Positions 34,668 to 43,964 are shown, counted from the first letter of the stretch. The stretch: 64,000 bases of DNA from Afipia birgiae 34632 (GCF_000308295.2 NZ_HG326652.1:2122060-2186059); one strand, 5' to 3'. The notes: generated by a model from the letters alone, not told the origin. A program made the numbers and translations.

Positions 34668-35951
34668 CTAGCGACGAATGGTTTCCAATACCTCCTGCGC
34701 GACGTCGATACGCACCGTTGCGCGCTCGACCAGAGCTTTCGCCACGGCCTCGACTTCATCGCCGACGGCGCCGGCCATGATCGCAATGTTCTGCGCGTGA
34801 AGCGCCATGTGGCCGGACTGGATGCCCACCGTGGCGAGTGCCTTCAGCGCCGAAAAATTCTGCGCCAGACCCACAGCCGCAATGATCCGCGCCAGCCGTT
34901 CCGCCGTGGTGACACCGAGAATTTTCAGGCAAGCCTGCGCGGTCGGATGAATCTTGGTTGCGCCGCCGATCAGGCCGACCGCCAGCGGCAATTCGATGGA
35001 GCCCGAGAGATCGCCGTCGTTGTTGACCTCGTAACGCGTCAGGCTGGTGTAGCGTCCGCCGCGTGCCGCATAAGCATGCGCACCGGCTTCCACTGCGCGC
35101 GTATCGTTGCCGGTCGCGAGGATGACCGCACTGATGCCGTTCATGATGCCTTTGTTGTGCGTGGCCGCGCGATACGGATCGGCCTCGGCGAACTGATAGG
35201 CGCTGATGATGCCATCGCGCACGCTTTCACCGCCGATGTCGGCGAGTTTCCACACTGCATGGGCGCGCGCGAGCCGCCGGTCGGCGAGATTCGACAGGAT
35301 GCGCAAGAACACGCGCCCGCCGCTCCATGTCGCGATATGCGGCGCGATTTTCTCCGCCATGGTGTTGACGGCGTTGGCGCCCATCGCATCGCGCGTATCG
35401 ACGATCAGATGCGTGATGACCATCGGCCCGCCCAGCGTATCGAGAATGCGCACCTCGACATCGCGAAAGCCGCCACCGAGTTTCACCAGCAGCGGATCGC
35501 AGGCATCGCAGATCGCCTTGATCTCGTCGCGCTTCTCCAGAAGCCGAAGACGCGCCGCGTAAGGGTCTGCGACTTCGACCGCCTGCACCTGCGCGATCAT
35601 CAACGTGCCGGACACCGAGGTGGTAAAACCTGCATCATAGGTCTGGCGCGCCGCGTTGCACACCGCGGCGACGACGGAGGATTCCTCGGTCGCCATCGGG
35701 ATCAATACATCCTCGCCATCGACCTTCACGTTGGTCGCGATGCCGATCGGCACATTCATCGTGGCGATGACATTCTCGATCATCTTGTCCGCAAGCTGCG
35801 GCGACAGATTGCCCATGTCGGCGAGATGAGCAGCGGCGGCAGGATCGAGGCCCGCGAACGAAGCGACCAGATCGAGCCGCTCCTGCGGCGACTTGCGGTG
35901 AAATCCGGCGATCCGCGAACTGCGGTTTGCCCCGTGCCTTGCAACAGTCAT
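34668..35951 (-). CDS. mvaA: Hydroxymethylglutaryl-CoA reductase, degradative (class II)
   Basis: A 427-residue class II HMG-CoA reductase, like the Pseudomonas mevalonii enzyme that oxidises mevalonate to HMG-CoA. Catalytic residues line up with the family: the EES block at 89-91, Lys267 (HNKGIMNG), Asp283 (ATGNDTRAVEAGAHAY) and His381 (SGHMALHAQN). The cofactor block DTRDAMGANAVNTMAE (186-201) is the NAD-type binding signature. GGGAG lies 8 nt before the ATG. Because this group of bacteria makes isoprenoids by the non-mevalonate route, a catabolic role is expected. No HMG-CoA lyase gene is in the window. It is divergent from a MocR regulator. Confidence 0.92.
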   Translation of the reverse strand: MTVARHGANRSSRIAGFHRKSPQERLDLVASFAGLDPAAAAHLADMGNLSPQLADKMIENVIATMNVPIGIATNVKVDGEDVLIPMATEESSVVAAVCNAARQTYDAGFTTSVSGTLMIAQVQAVEVADPYAARLRLLEKRDEIKAICDACDPLLVKLGGGFRDVEVRILDTLGGPMVITHLIVDTRDAMGANAVNTMAEKIAPHIATWSGGRVFLRILSNLADRRLARAHAVWKLADIGGESVRDGIISAYQFAEADPYRAATHNKGIMNGISAVILATGNDTRAVEAGAHAYAARGGRYTSLTRYEVNNDGDLSGSIELPLAVGLIGGATKIHPTAQACLKILGVTTAERLARIIAAVGLAQNFSALKALATVGIQSGHMALHAQNIAIMAGAVGDEVEAVAKALVERATVRIDVAQEVLETIRR

Positions 35952-36006
35952 TCAGCGTCTCCCGAACCGAGGTCCTCTTGAGGGGATTCTCGGCCGCGGA
36001 AACTGT

Positions 36007-36081
36007 ATGGTGACGGGGGTACACCACAAGGAACACTTTGCACAATTTCAGGAAGGTCCGTACCATTCGCCACATGGGTAC
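36007..36081. promoter_or_regulatory. Putative MocR regulator sites between mvaA and the regulator gene
   Basis: ATGGTGACGG (36007-36016) faces CCGTACCAT (36058-36066) as a gapped inverted repeat, and GTAC recurs at 36019, 36060 and 36078. MocR-type regulators often bind repeated short boxes in a divergent promoter. The pattern is imperfect and offered as a lead only. Confidence 0.3.
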
Positions 36082-37480
36082 AGTTCATCAGTCCGGCGGC
36101 GGGGCCACGCGATCGCGCGTTGAAACCATCATCGATGCGATCGTTGCGCGGATCGAACACGGCGCGATCCGGCCCGGCGAACGCCTGCCGTCGATCCGCG
36201 GCGCGTCGGAACTATTCGGCGCATCAAAGAATACCATTGTCGATGCCTACGAGCGGCTGGTCGCGTCCGGCCAGATCGAGAGCAAGCCGGGCTCGGGTTT
36301 CTTCGTCTCCCTTCATCGGCCCAAACGCGCGGAGACCGCCGAGCCCGCCAAGGTCGGTGCCGTCGACAGCGTCTGGCTGCTGCGCGAGCAACTCGAAAAG
36401 CGCTACGAGGTTCGTGTCGGCGACGGCCGCCCGCCTGCGGCGTGGATGGAAGGTTCGGAGGTCGGGCCTTATCTGCGGCCGGTCAGCCGGCCCGGACAAC
36501 GCAATCTCCCTGAAAGCTACGGCAGCCCCTACGGCCTGCTGCCGCTGCGCCAGCGCATCGCGGGTCTGCTGGCTGAGCGATCGATCGGCGCGGAGCCGAC
36601 GCAGGTTCTTTTAACTCAAGGCGCGAACGACGCGCTCGACATGATCGTGCGTCAGTATGTCGAGCCCGGCGATCCCGTCCTGGTCGACAGTCCCGGCTAC
36701 TATCCGCTGTTCGGCAAACTGCGGCTAGCCAAGGCGCGGCTGATCGGCGTGCGGCGGACCGCCGACGGGCCGGACCCGGACGATCTCGCCGCCAAGGCGG
36801 CCGGCACCGGAGCGCGGATGTTCTTCACGCAATCGCTCGCGCACAATCCGACCGGCTGCTCGATCACGCTCCCGATCGCCTACCGCCTGCTGCGTACCGC
36901 GACCGAGCACAACTTGCGCGTCGTCGATTCGGATCCGTTCGCCGACGTGCTGTCGAACACCAGCCCCCGCCTCGCCGCGCTCGATCAGCTCGACCGTGTG
37001 ATCTATGTCGGTACCTTCGCCAAGACCCTCTCCGCCAGTCTCCGTTCGGGATATATCGCCGCCGATGCCGACACCATCGCGCGGCTGGCCGATCTCAAGA
37101 TGATCACGCGCGCCAACAGCTCGGGCTATATCGAGCAGATCATCTACGACCTGATCACCAGCGGGCGTTATCGCGGCCATCTCAAGCGGCTGACCGGCCG
37201 CATCGAAGCGGCAACCCGTCAGGCCAACGACACATTGTCACGCATTGGCCTCCCGGTGTTCGGCCAGCCGCGCGGCGGATTTTATATGTGGTGCGAACTA
37301 CCCGGGCACATCGACGACACACAGTTGTCGCGCGTCGCCGCCGAGCGCAGCATTCTGCTGGCGCCGGGTTCGGCATTCAGTCCGGACGCAACGCCCGCCC
37401 GCCCCGCGATGCGCGTCAATATCGCGCATGTCGGCGATCCGCGGTTCGCAAGCTTCATGGATGAGCATCGCGCGCCGTAG
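36074..37480 (+). CDS. MocR/PdxR family regulator (GntR helix-turn-helix fused to aminotransferase domain)
   Basis: A 468-residue fusion. The N-terminal winged helix (about 12-80: IRPGERLPSIRGASELFGASKNTIVDAYERL) is followed by a fold-type I aminotransferase domain (about 125-465). The PLP lysine is in YVGTFAKTLSASLRSGY; the Asp that holds the pyridine nitrogen is in VVDSDPFAD; HNPTG and the C-terminal arginine region PAMRVNIAH are present. Such proteins use PLP or an amino-compound adduct as effector. It is divergent from mvaA-binding protein, which it probably controls. The start at 36074 is one of two ATGs; the other (36038) lies in the repeat region. Confidence 0.88.
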   Translation: MGTVHQSGGGATRSRVETIIDAIVARIEHGAIRPGERLPSIRGASELFGASKNTIVDAYERLVASGQIESKPGSGFFVSLHRPKRAETAEPAKVGAVDSVWLLREQLEKRYEVRVGDGRPPAAWMEGSEVGPYLRPVSRPGQRNLPESYGSPYGLLPLRQRIAGLLAERSIGAEPTQVLLTQGANDALDMIVRQYVEPGDPVLVDSPGYYPLFGKLRLAKARLIGVRRTADGPDPDDLAAKAAGTGARMFFTQSLAHNPTGCSITLPIAYRLLRTATEHNLRVVDSDPFADVLSNTSPRLAALDQLDRVIYVGTFAKTLSASLRSGYIAADADTIARLADLKMITRANSSGYIEQIIYDLITSGRYRGHLKRLTGRIEAATRQANDTLSRIGLPVFGQPRGGFYMWCELPGHIDDTQLSRVAAERSILLAPGSAFSPDATPARPAMRVNIAHVGDPRFASFMDEHRAP

Positions 37481-37740
37481 CGGCTTCTACCGGCCGCTTC
37501 GCCGAAGACCGTGCGAAAAATCAAACAGGCCGCGATGAATTCGTGGGCATCACGAAATTTCGGCATCGCAGCATTAACGCACGGCCCAATGGTTCTGCCG
37601 CGCAAAACGGAATTGCGTTTCAAACAGCTCCTCGCTGCAATCATCCGATCTTTGCTTGACTTGAACTTGTCCCGCCAGCAGTCTGTCAGCGCAAATAAAA
37701 AGCACCGAACACGAATTCGGATGCATCAGGGAGAAACGTC

Positions 37741-38958
37741 ATGAAGTCATTTCTCAGCCTGCTCGCGACAGCGAGCATCGTCGGTGCCGGCGCCCTTCTC
37801 GGCCCCGTTCCGGCTTCCGCCCAGCAGCCCATCAAGATCGGCGTCCCGACTTCGGTCCAGCTTCAGGTCGGGCGCGATACGCAGAACGCCATTAAAATGG
37901 CCATCGAAGATATCAATAGCAAAGGAGGCCTCGTCGGCCGCAAGCTTGAAATGGTGGCCGCGGATGAGACCGAAAATCCCGAACAGGGTATCGCCGCGAT
38001 CAAGAAGCTTACAGCCGACGATAAAGTCGATGTGCTGATCGGCGGTTACACCAGCGGCGTGACGCTGGCCCAGTTGCCGCACATTTCCAATGCAAAAACG
38101 ATCTACCTCGGCGTCGGCGCAGCGTCTCCCGCGATCACCGCAAAGGTGAAGGCCGACTACGAAAACTACAAGTATATCTTCCGGGTTTCTCCGATCCATG
38201 CCGGCCATCAGGCCCGCGCGCTGGTCGATTTCATCAGTGGCAAGCTCAAGGGTGAGATGGGCCTGAAGAAGATCGCCATCGTCGGCGAGAACGCCAAGTG
38301 GGTGCAGGATCTTGTGCCGATCCTGAAGAAGGGTGCGGTCGATGGCGGCACCGAAGTGCCGATGGCCGAGTTCTTCGACACCTCGACCTCGGACTTCTCG
38401 CCGCTGTTTGCCAAGGTCAAGGCCAGCGGCGCGCAGTATCTGATCGTCATCCTGTCACATGCGTCGTCGGACATCTTCGTCAAGCAGTGGCACGACGCGC
38501 AGGTGCCGATTCCGATCGGCGGCATCGATGTGAAAAGCCAGGACGCGGACTTCTTCACCCGCGTGAGCGGCAAGGCGCTGTCCGAGACCGTCGGCCTGTT
38601 CGCGACCCGCGCCGCGCTGACGCCCAAGACGATCCCGTTCTGGGACGAGTTCGTCAAACGCTTCGGCACGGCACCGGTCTACACCGGCGTCGGCGCCTAC
38701 GATGCGATCTACGTCTACGCAGAAGCCGTGAAGCGCGCCAACTCGGTCGAGCCGAATGCGGTGATCAAGGAACTCGAGAAGACGGACTATGTCGGCATCG
38801 CCGGCAAGATCCAGTTCGACGAAGTCCACGATGTGAAGACGGGACCCGGCCTGCAGAACCTGCTGTTCGCTCAATGGCAGAAGGACGGTGCCCGGATCGT
38901 GGTCTGGCCGAAGGCTTCAGAAACGGGAAAGATGATCCCGCCGCCCTGGATGAACTGA
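37741..38958 (+). CDS. LIV-type ABC transporter substrate-binding protein
   Basis: A 405-residue periplasmic binding protein with signal peptide (about 1-28, ending PASAQQP) and mature start IKIGVPTSVQLQVGRDTQNAIKMA. Type I binding-fold blocks include VDVLIGGYTSGVTLAQLPH and YKYIFRVSPIHAGHQ. A stretch of 260 nt without a gene precedes it; GGGAGAAACGTC lies just before the ATG. It heads the second complete LIV-type operon, and a hairpin separates it from the permeases. The ligand is not determined by sequence. Confidence 0.88.
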   Translation: MKSFLSLLATASIVGAGALLGPVPASAQQPIKIGVPTSVQLQVGRDTQNAIKMAIEDINSKGGLVGRKLEMVAADETENPEQGIAAIKKLTADDKVDVLIGGYTSGVTLAQLPHISNAKTIYLGVGAASPAITAKVKADYENYKYIFRVSPIHAGHQARALVDFISGKLKGEMGLKKIAIVGENAKWVQDLVPILKKGAVDGGTEVPMAEFFDTSTSDFSPLFAKVKASGAQYLIVILSHASSDIFVKQWHDAQVPIPIGGIDVKSQDADFFTRVSGKALSETVGLFATRAALTPKTIPFWDEFVKRFGTAPVYTGVGAYDAIYVYAEAVKRANSVEPNAVIKELEKTDYVGIAGKIQFDEVHDVKTGPGLQNLLFAQWQKDGARIVVWPKASETGKMIPPPWMN

Positions 38959-38982
38959 ACAGTTTCACGTCGTGAGAACGCT

Positions 38983-39005
38983 GGCCGGTAACGATCTTAC
39001 CGGCC
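38983..39005 (+). promoter_or_regulatory. Hairpin between binding-protein and permease genes (second LIV operon)
   Basis: GGCCGGTAA pairs perfectly with TTACCGGCC across the loop CGATC, 24 nt after the binding-protein stop. It occupies the same position as the hairpin at 27147 in the first LIV operon and probably limits read-through into the permease genes. Confidence 0.6.
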
Positions 39006-39063
39006 GGCGATCCTGAAGGCACGCCTTCCCCTTACGCACGAGAACAGCAGACAGCAGGCGGTT

Positions 39064-39918
39064 ATGCTCGAAATCCTGATCTATGGCGCTGTGTCCAGCG
39101 CGATCTACGCGATGCTCGCGGTAGGCTTCACGCTCATCTTCGGTGTCGCCCGCATCCTCAATCTCGCGCACGGCGCATTTTATGCCCTGGGCGCTTATGC
39201 GGCTTACGTCTTCACCTCCCTGCTGAATTTGCCGCTGCTGCTCGCCGCGCCGCTGGCCGTCCTGCTGGTCGCCGGATTTGGCGTGCTGATGGAACGGTTT
39301 CTGGTGCGGCCGCTGCGGGCCTCGCAACTGGCGGTGCTGATGATCACGCTCGCTGTGTCACTGGCTGTCGAGCAGGCGCTGTTCATCACCTTCGGCTCAG
39401 AATACAGGAACGTGCCGTCCTTCGTTGCCGACAAGATCTCCATCGGCGGCGTCGATATCGGCGGGCAGAGACTGCTCGCGCTGGTCGCCGGCATTCTTGT
39501 CCTTCTGCTGCTGTGGCTCTTCATTCAACGCACGCGCCTCGGCGCGGCCATTCTTGCGGTGTCGCAGGATCCCGAAGCCGCGCAGTACATGGGCATTCCC
39601 ACCAACCGCATCTTCTCCATCGTCATGGCGATCTCGGCGGGCACCGCGGCGCTCGCGGGCGTGCTGGTGTCGCCCTTCCTCACGGTGCAGCCGACCATGG
39701 GCCTGCTGCCGATGGTGAAGGCCTTCGCCATCGTGATTGTCGGCGGACTGGGATCGATCCCCGGAAGCATCATCGCCTCGCTGATCCTCGGCTATTCCGA
39801 GACCATCGTGGCCTACCTTGTCTCGACGTCATGGACTGAACTCGTGTCCCTGGTCGCCGTCGTTATCACCCTCATGATCAGACCGTCCGGGATTCTCGGC
39901 CGGCGGGCGGCGTTCTGA
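39064..39918 (+). CDS. LIV-type ABC transporter permease (LivH-like)
   Basis: A 284-residue inner-membrane permease. FGVARILNLAHGAFYALGAYAAY near residues 27-50 and VIVGGLGSIPGSIIASLILGYSE near 222-244 are the LivH hallmarks. A one-base gap separates its stop from the next start. It is distinct from the permease at 27214, so the two operons are not a recent duplication. Confidence 0.9.
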   Translation: MLEILIYGAVSSAIYAMLAVGFTLIFGVARILNLAHGAFYALGAYAAYVFTSLLNLPLLLAAPLAVLLVAGFGVLMERFLVRPLRASQLAVLMITLAVSLAVEQALFITFGSEYRNVPSFVADKISIGGVDIGGQRLLALVAGILVLLLLWLFIQRTRLGAAILAVSQDPEAAQYMGIPTNRIFSIVMAISAGTAALAGVLVSPFLTVQPTMGLLPMVKAFAIVIVGGLGSIPGSIIASLILGYSETIVAYLVSTSWTELVSLVAVVITLMIRPSGILGRRAAF

Positions 39919-39919
39919 C

Positions 39920-40849
39920 ATGCGGCAGATTTCCTCGATCGATCTTGCTGGCGGAATCGCCGTGGTGGCGGTGCTCGCACTCGCGCCCATCGTCATATCC
40001 AGCAACTATCTCACCGGCGTGCTGACCGTCTGCGCCATCTATGGCATCTGGGCCTCGAGCTGGGATTTCATGTCGGGCCTGACAGGCCGCGAGAATTTCG
40101 GCCATTCGCTGTTCATCGGCGCGGGCGCCTACACCGCCGGGTTCATGGCGACGATCTGGTTCACCAACCCATGGTACAGCCTGCCAGCAGCGGTCGTCAT
40201 CGCGGTTGCGTTCAGCCTGATCGTCGGCTTCCCGACATTGCGCCTGCGCGGCCCCTATTTCGCCCTGGCCATGCTGTCGGCCTCCGCAATCCTGCAACGT
40301 CTCTGCCTGATCTTCTGGGAATACACCGGCGGCGAGGAAGGCCTCTACGGCCTCGATCCGCTGATCCGCAATCCTCTCCAGTACTACTGGTTCGTCCTGG
40401 CGATCCTTGTCGTGACCGTGATCGTGCTCACGTTGCTGGCGCAGTCGCACTGGGGCCTGTTGCTGCGTGCCATTCGCGGTGACGAAGCAACCTGTCAGGC
40501 GGCTGGCATCAATGTCACCTTCTACAAGATCGCATCGCTGGCTATCAGCGCAGCCTTCGCCGGCCTCGGTGGTGCACTCTATGCACACTATCAGCTTCAG
40601 GTCTCGCCGCCGCTGTTCTCCGTCGTGGTATCGATCACCATCATCATCATGTGCTACGTCGGCGGCATCGGTTCGATCTACGGCGCTGCGATCGCCGCGA
40701 TCCTGCTTACGCTGCTCACAGAGTTGCTGCGGGGCTTCGGCGAATACCGGCTCTGGATCTACACCCTCACCCTGATGCTGATCCTGTTTTTCCTGCCGAA
40801 CGGCCTGATCGCGCCGCTCTGGCGCAGAATGACGGAGCGCTTCCGATGA
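39920..40849 (+). CDS. LIV-type ABC transporter permease (LivM-like)
   Basis: A 309-residue permease with about ten helices. SGLTGRENFGHSLFIGAGAYTAGF near residues 53-76 is the LivM block (usually GQ/xSFGHAAF), and YVGGIGSIYGAAIAAI is the coupling loop. It overlaps the following ATPase gene by 4 nt. Confidence 0.9.
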   Translation: MRQISSIDLAGGIAVVAVLALAPIVISSNYLTGVLTVCAIYGIWASSWDFMSGLTGRENFGHSLFIGAGAYTAGFMATIWFTNPWYSLPAAVVIAVAFSLIVGFPTLRLRGPYFALAMLSASAILQRLCLIFWEYTGGEEGLYGLDPLIRNPLQYYWFVLAILVVTVIVLTLLAQSHWGLLLRAIRGDEATCQAAGINVTFYKIASLAISAAFAGLGGALYAHYQLQVSPPLFSVVVSITIIIMCYVGGIGSIYGAAIAAILLTLLTELLRGFGEYRLWIYTLTLMLILFFLPNGLIAPLWRRMTERFR

Positions 40850-41589
40850 CCGCGCTTCTCGAAGTCAATGACGTCACCAAGCGGTTCGGCGGCCTCACCG
40901 CCGTGAAGAACGCAACCTTCAAACTGGAAAAAGGCGAATTCACCGGAATCCTCGGTCCCAACGGCGCCGGCAAGACAACGCTGTTCAATCTCCTCACCGG
41001 CTTCATGGCGCCGACATCCGGCACCGTCAAGTTCAATGGCGAAACATTGCAAGGCCTCGCGCCCTACAAGATCGTCAACCGCGGCATGGCGCGGACCTTC
41101 CAGCTCTGCCGTCCTTTTGTGGGCATGAACCTGTTGGAGAATGTTCTCGTCGCCTGCATGTCGCCCCGTGCGCATCAGGATCATGACAAGGAAGAGCGCG
41201 CGCGGCACCTGCTCGAACAGGTCGGCCTCGGCGGACGTGGCGCGGAGCCGGTGGAAACGCTTCCCTACGGCGACCTGCGGCGGCTCGAGATCGCCCGCGC
41301 GCTGGCGACGCGACCAGACCTGCTGCTACTCGACGAGCCGTTCGCTGGTCTCGGCAGCAGCGAAATCGAACCGCTGGCGCAACTGATCAAGCGCCTGCAT
41401 CGCGAGGAAAATCTGACCATCCTGCTGATCGAGCACAAGCTGCGCGAGTTCATGGCGCTGGTCTCCCGGGTGATCGTGATGAATTTCGGCGAGATCATCG
41501 CAGTCGGTCCGCCCGACGAGATCGTCAAGAATCCGAAAGTGATCGAGGCCTATATCGGAAAGACGGAGGAAGCTCATGCCTCTGCTTGA
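40846..41589 (+). CDS. LIV-type ABC transporter ATPase (LivG-like)
   Basis: A 247-residue ATPase. Walker A GPNGAGKTTLFNLLTGF, MARTFQLCRPFVGMNLLENV, signature-equivalent LPYGDLRRLEIARAL (the LSGGQ Ser/Gly/Gly replaced by PYGD, as is usual for LivG), Walker B LLLLDEPFAGLGS and switch histidine IEHKL. It starts inside the LivM stop (ATGA) and overlaps the next gene by 14 nt. Confidence 0.9.
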   Translation: MTALLEVNDVTKRFGGLTAVKNATFKLEKGEFTGILGPNGAGKTTLFNLLTGFMAPTSGTVKFNGETLQGLAPYKIVNRGMARTFQLCRPFVGMNLLENVLVACMSPRAHQDHDKEERARHLLEQVGLGGRGAEPVETLPYGDLRRLEIARALATRPDLLLLDEPFAGLGSSEIEPLAQLIKRLHREENLTILLIEHKLREFMALVSRVIVMNFGEIIAVGPPDEIVKNPKVIEAYIGKTEEAHASA

Positions 41590-42283
41590 AGTCTCCGATC
41601 TGCGCGTCAGCTACGGCAAGGCGCTCGCCATCGAATCCGTTTCGATCAGGGTCGACAAGGGTGAACTGATCGGCGTGCTCGGCCCCAACGGCGCGGGCAA
41701 GACCACGCTGCTGAAAGCGATCTCGCGCTCTATCCCTTCTCAAGGCACGCTGACGTTCAAGGGCCAGTCTCTCGATGGTGTCGCACCGTACGATGTGGTG
41801 GCGCGCGGCATCTGTCATTGTCCGGAGGGCCGCAAGTTGTTTTCGGAACTGTCGGTGCTGAAAAATCTTCAGCTCGGCGCTTACCTGCGCAAAAACAACG
41901 CCGAGATCAATGCTGATCTTGAACGTGTGTTCACGCTGTTTCCGGTGCTGCGCGAACGGCAATGGCAGCAATCGAGCACCCTCTCCGGCGGCGAACAGCA
42001 GATGGTGGCGATCGGCCGCGCCCTGATGGGGCGACCGGAACTGCTGTTGCTCGACGAACCGTCAGTCGGCATCGCGCCGCGGCTGAAGGGCCTGATCTTC
42101 GATGCAATCCAGCAAATTCGAAAAGACGGCACCGCCATCCTGATCGTCGAGCAGGATGCGACCTCGACCTTGCGGATCACAGACCGCGTCTATGTTCTCG
42201 AACATGGCCGCACCATCCGCGAGGGCACGCCGAAAGACCTCGCGGGCGACAAGTACATTCAGCAGGTTTATCTTGGCGTGTAG
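41576..42283 (+). CDS. LIV-type ABC transporter ATPase (LivF-like)
   Basis: A 235-residue ATPase of the normal LivF length. Walker A GPNGAGKTTLLKAISR, CHCPEGRKLFSELSVLKNL, signature TLSGGEQQMVAIGRAL, Walker B LLLLDEPSVGIAP and the switch Gln in VEQDA are in order. The ribosome site GGAGGA lies inside the LivG gene. It ends the operon; a palindromic repeat follows 15 nt later. Confidence 0.9.
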   Translation: MPLLEVSDLRVSYGKALAIESVSIRVDKGELIGVLGPNGAGKTTLLKAISRSIPSQGTLTFKGQSLDGVAPYDVVARGICHCPEGRKLFSELSVLKNLQLGAYLRKNNAEINADLERVFTLFPVLRERQWQQSSTLSGGEQQMVAIGRALMGRPELLLLDEPSVGIAPRLKGLIFDAIQQIRKDGTAILIVEQDATSTLRITDRVYVLEHGRTIREGTPKDLAGDKYIQQVYLGV

Positions 42284-42298
42284 GCCCGCCCGCCGAAC

Positions 42299-42370
42299 CG
42301 TCATTGCAAGGAGCGGAGCGACGAAGCAATCCAGCTCTTTCTGAACGACTGGATTGCTTCGCTGGCAATG
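42299..42370. repeat. Palindromic repeat copy after the second LIV operon
   Basis: CGTCATTGCAAGGAGCGGAG, GAAGCAATCCAG, CTGGATTGCTTCG and GCAATG form the nested arms of the dispersed repeat between convergent genes. It may serve as a bidirectional transcript end. Confidence 0.75.
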
Positions 42371-42380
42371 GATGGACGAC

Positions 42381-42776
42381 TTATTTCTTGTCCAGCGCGC
42401 CTTCGGCCTTCAGCACCTCGTGAGCGGCCTTGAAGGCTTCGAGTCCTGACGGAATGCCGCAATAGACCGTCGCGTGCAGCAGGATTTCCTTGATCTCCTC
42501 GACGCTCACGCCATTGGTCAATGCGCCCTTGACGTGCAGCTTCAGCTCGGCGGGCTTGCTCAACGCCGTCAGCATGGCGAGGTTGAGCATACTGCGGGTC
42601 TTGCGGTCGAGGCCCGGCCGTGTCCAGGCGTAGCCCCAGCACCATTCGGTGGTGATGTTCTGGAACGCCATCATGAAATCGTCGGCCTTGGCAATGCTGC
42701 CGTCGACGTAGTCCTTGCCCAGAACGTCGCGACGGACGGCCAGACCTTTTTTGAATTGTTCGCTTTCACCGCTCAT
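42381..42776 (-). CDS. Carboxymuconolactone decarboxylase (PcaC/AhpD-like) family protein
   Basis: A 131-residue all-helical CMD-domain protein. The family core RSMLNLAMLTALSKPAELKLHVKGALTNGVSVEEIKEILLHATVYCG is present with the HVKGALTNG and HATVYCG blocks. PcaC decarboxylates 4-carboxymuconolactone in the protocatechuate pathway; other members with the same size are of unknown role. No other pca genes are here, so the neighbouring organic-acid genes are a better guide. The start at 42776 follows CTGGAGAG. Confidence 0.8.
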   Translation of the reverse strand: MSGESEQFKKGLAVRRDVLGKDYVDGSIAKADDFMMAFQNITTEWCWGYAWTRPGLDRKTRSMLNLAMLTALSKPAELKLHVKGALTNGVSVEEIKEILLHATVYCGIPSGLEAFKAAHEVLKAEGALDKK

Positions 42777-42891
42777 GACGCTCTCCAGACACTTCGACTG
42801 ATGATGGGTAATCCAACAGGCTTTAGCGGCTGGGTGCTGATCCGACAATCGCCGGTTCTGCCGCGCCGGTATGACACATCCGATGGCGTCG

Positions 42892-43881
42892 CTAATTCCC
42901 CTTCGCCCCCGACGCCTGAATGACCGGCGACCATTTTGCGACTTCAGCCTTGAGGTGGGCGGAGAGCGCCTGCGGCGTCGCCTGCCCCGGCTTCACCGGC
43001 TCAATGCCGAGCGCGGCCATGCGTTCGATGACCTTCGGATCTTTCAGCGCGGTCTGCAAAGCATCGTTCAGTTTCTTCTGGACGTCAGCCGGCAATCCCT
43101 TGGGCGCCCACATCGCATGCCATGCGGCCACTTCGAAATTTTTCAGGCCGGCCTCGTCGAGCGTCGGAAGATCGGGGAGAATTTTCAGCCGCTCCTTTGT
43201 CGTCGCAGCATAGCCCTTGATCTTGGAATCCTTGATCTGCGCCGTGGTGGTCGTGGTCTGGTCGCACATCATGTCGAACTGGCCACCGAGCAGGTCCGAC
43301 ATCGCCGGCCCGGTACCGCGATAGGACAGCGCCGTCATTTGGGTGTCGATCGCGCTCATGAACATGATCGCGCACAGATGCGACGCCGAACCGATGCCCG
43401 CGTGGGCATAGGTCACGGCAGCTTTCTTCTGCTTGATCCAGGCGATCAAATCCTTGGCGGTCTTCGGCTCAAGGCCGCTCTTGCCAACGATTGTCATCGG
43501 CACGTCTGCGATCCGGCCGATGGAATCGAAATCGTCGATCACGTTGTAGCGGAGGTTGTCGTAGAGCGAGGGCGCGGTCGCCTGCGCGATATGCCAGACC
43601 GTGACCATGTAGCCGTCGGCGGGAGATTTAGCGACGCGGGTCATTCCGATGGTGCCGCCAGCACCGCCGACATTCTCGACCACGATCTGTTGACCCAGCG
43701 TTCGTCCCATCGATTCCGCGACAAGGCGGGAGACCGCATCGGTCGGTCCGCCCGCCGCGGCGGGAACGATCAAGGTGATCGGACGTGAGGGAAAGCTTTG
43801 TGCTGCGGCGGGTCCGATTGCCGACATCGACAGCAATGTCCCGACAACCGAGCCCGCAAACCCAACGAACAGCTTCCGCAT
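42892..43881 (-). CDS. Bug/TctC family periplasmic binding protein (tripartite tricarboxylate transporter type)
   Basis: A 329-residue secreted binding protein: signal peptide 1-28 ending GPAAAQS, then FPSRPITLIVPAAAGGPTDAVSRLVAESM, the standard Bug opening. VENVGGAGGTIGMTRVAKSPADGY is the ligand-clasping loop. No TctA/TctB permease gene is adjacent, so it is an orphan or is served by a distant permease. It lies between the malate/tartrate-type dehydrogenase and the CMD-like gene in one apparent operon, which suggests a C4-C6 dicarboxylic acid as ligand. Confidence 0.85.
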   Translation of the reverse strand: MRKLFVGFAGSVVGTLLSMSAIGPAAAQSFPSRPITLIVPAAAGGPTDAVSRLVAESMGRTLGQQIVVENVGGAGGTIGMTRVAKSPADGYMVTVWHIAQATAPSLYDNLRYNVIDDFDSIGRIADVPMTIVGKSGLEPKTAKDLIAWIKQKKAAVTYAHAGIGSASHLCAIMFMSAIDTQMTALSYRGTGPAMSDLLGGQFDMMCDQTTTTTAQIKDSKIKGYAATTKERLKILPDLPTLDEAGLKNFEVAAWHAMWAPKGLPADVQKKLNDALQTALKDPKVIERMAALGIEPVKPGQATPQALSAHLKAEVAKWSPVIQASGAKGN

Positions 43882-43964
43882 GGCGTCCTCCCCTTGGTGT
43901 GTTTCCTTGCCTTCTTTCTTTGGCTTGGTGGTCCCGGCTCTGCGGCCGGTTCTGGTCGTCTTGT

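Noticed and set aside
34407..35981. A 524-codon open frame antisense to the HMG-CoA reductase gene
   Set aside because: No family features; mvaA on the other strand has all catalytic residues.
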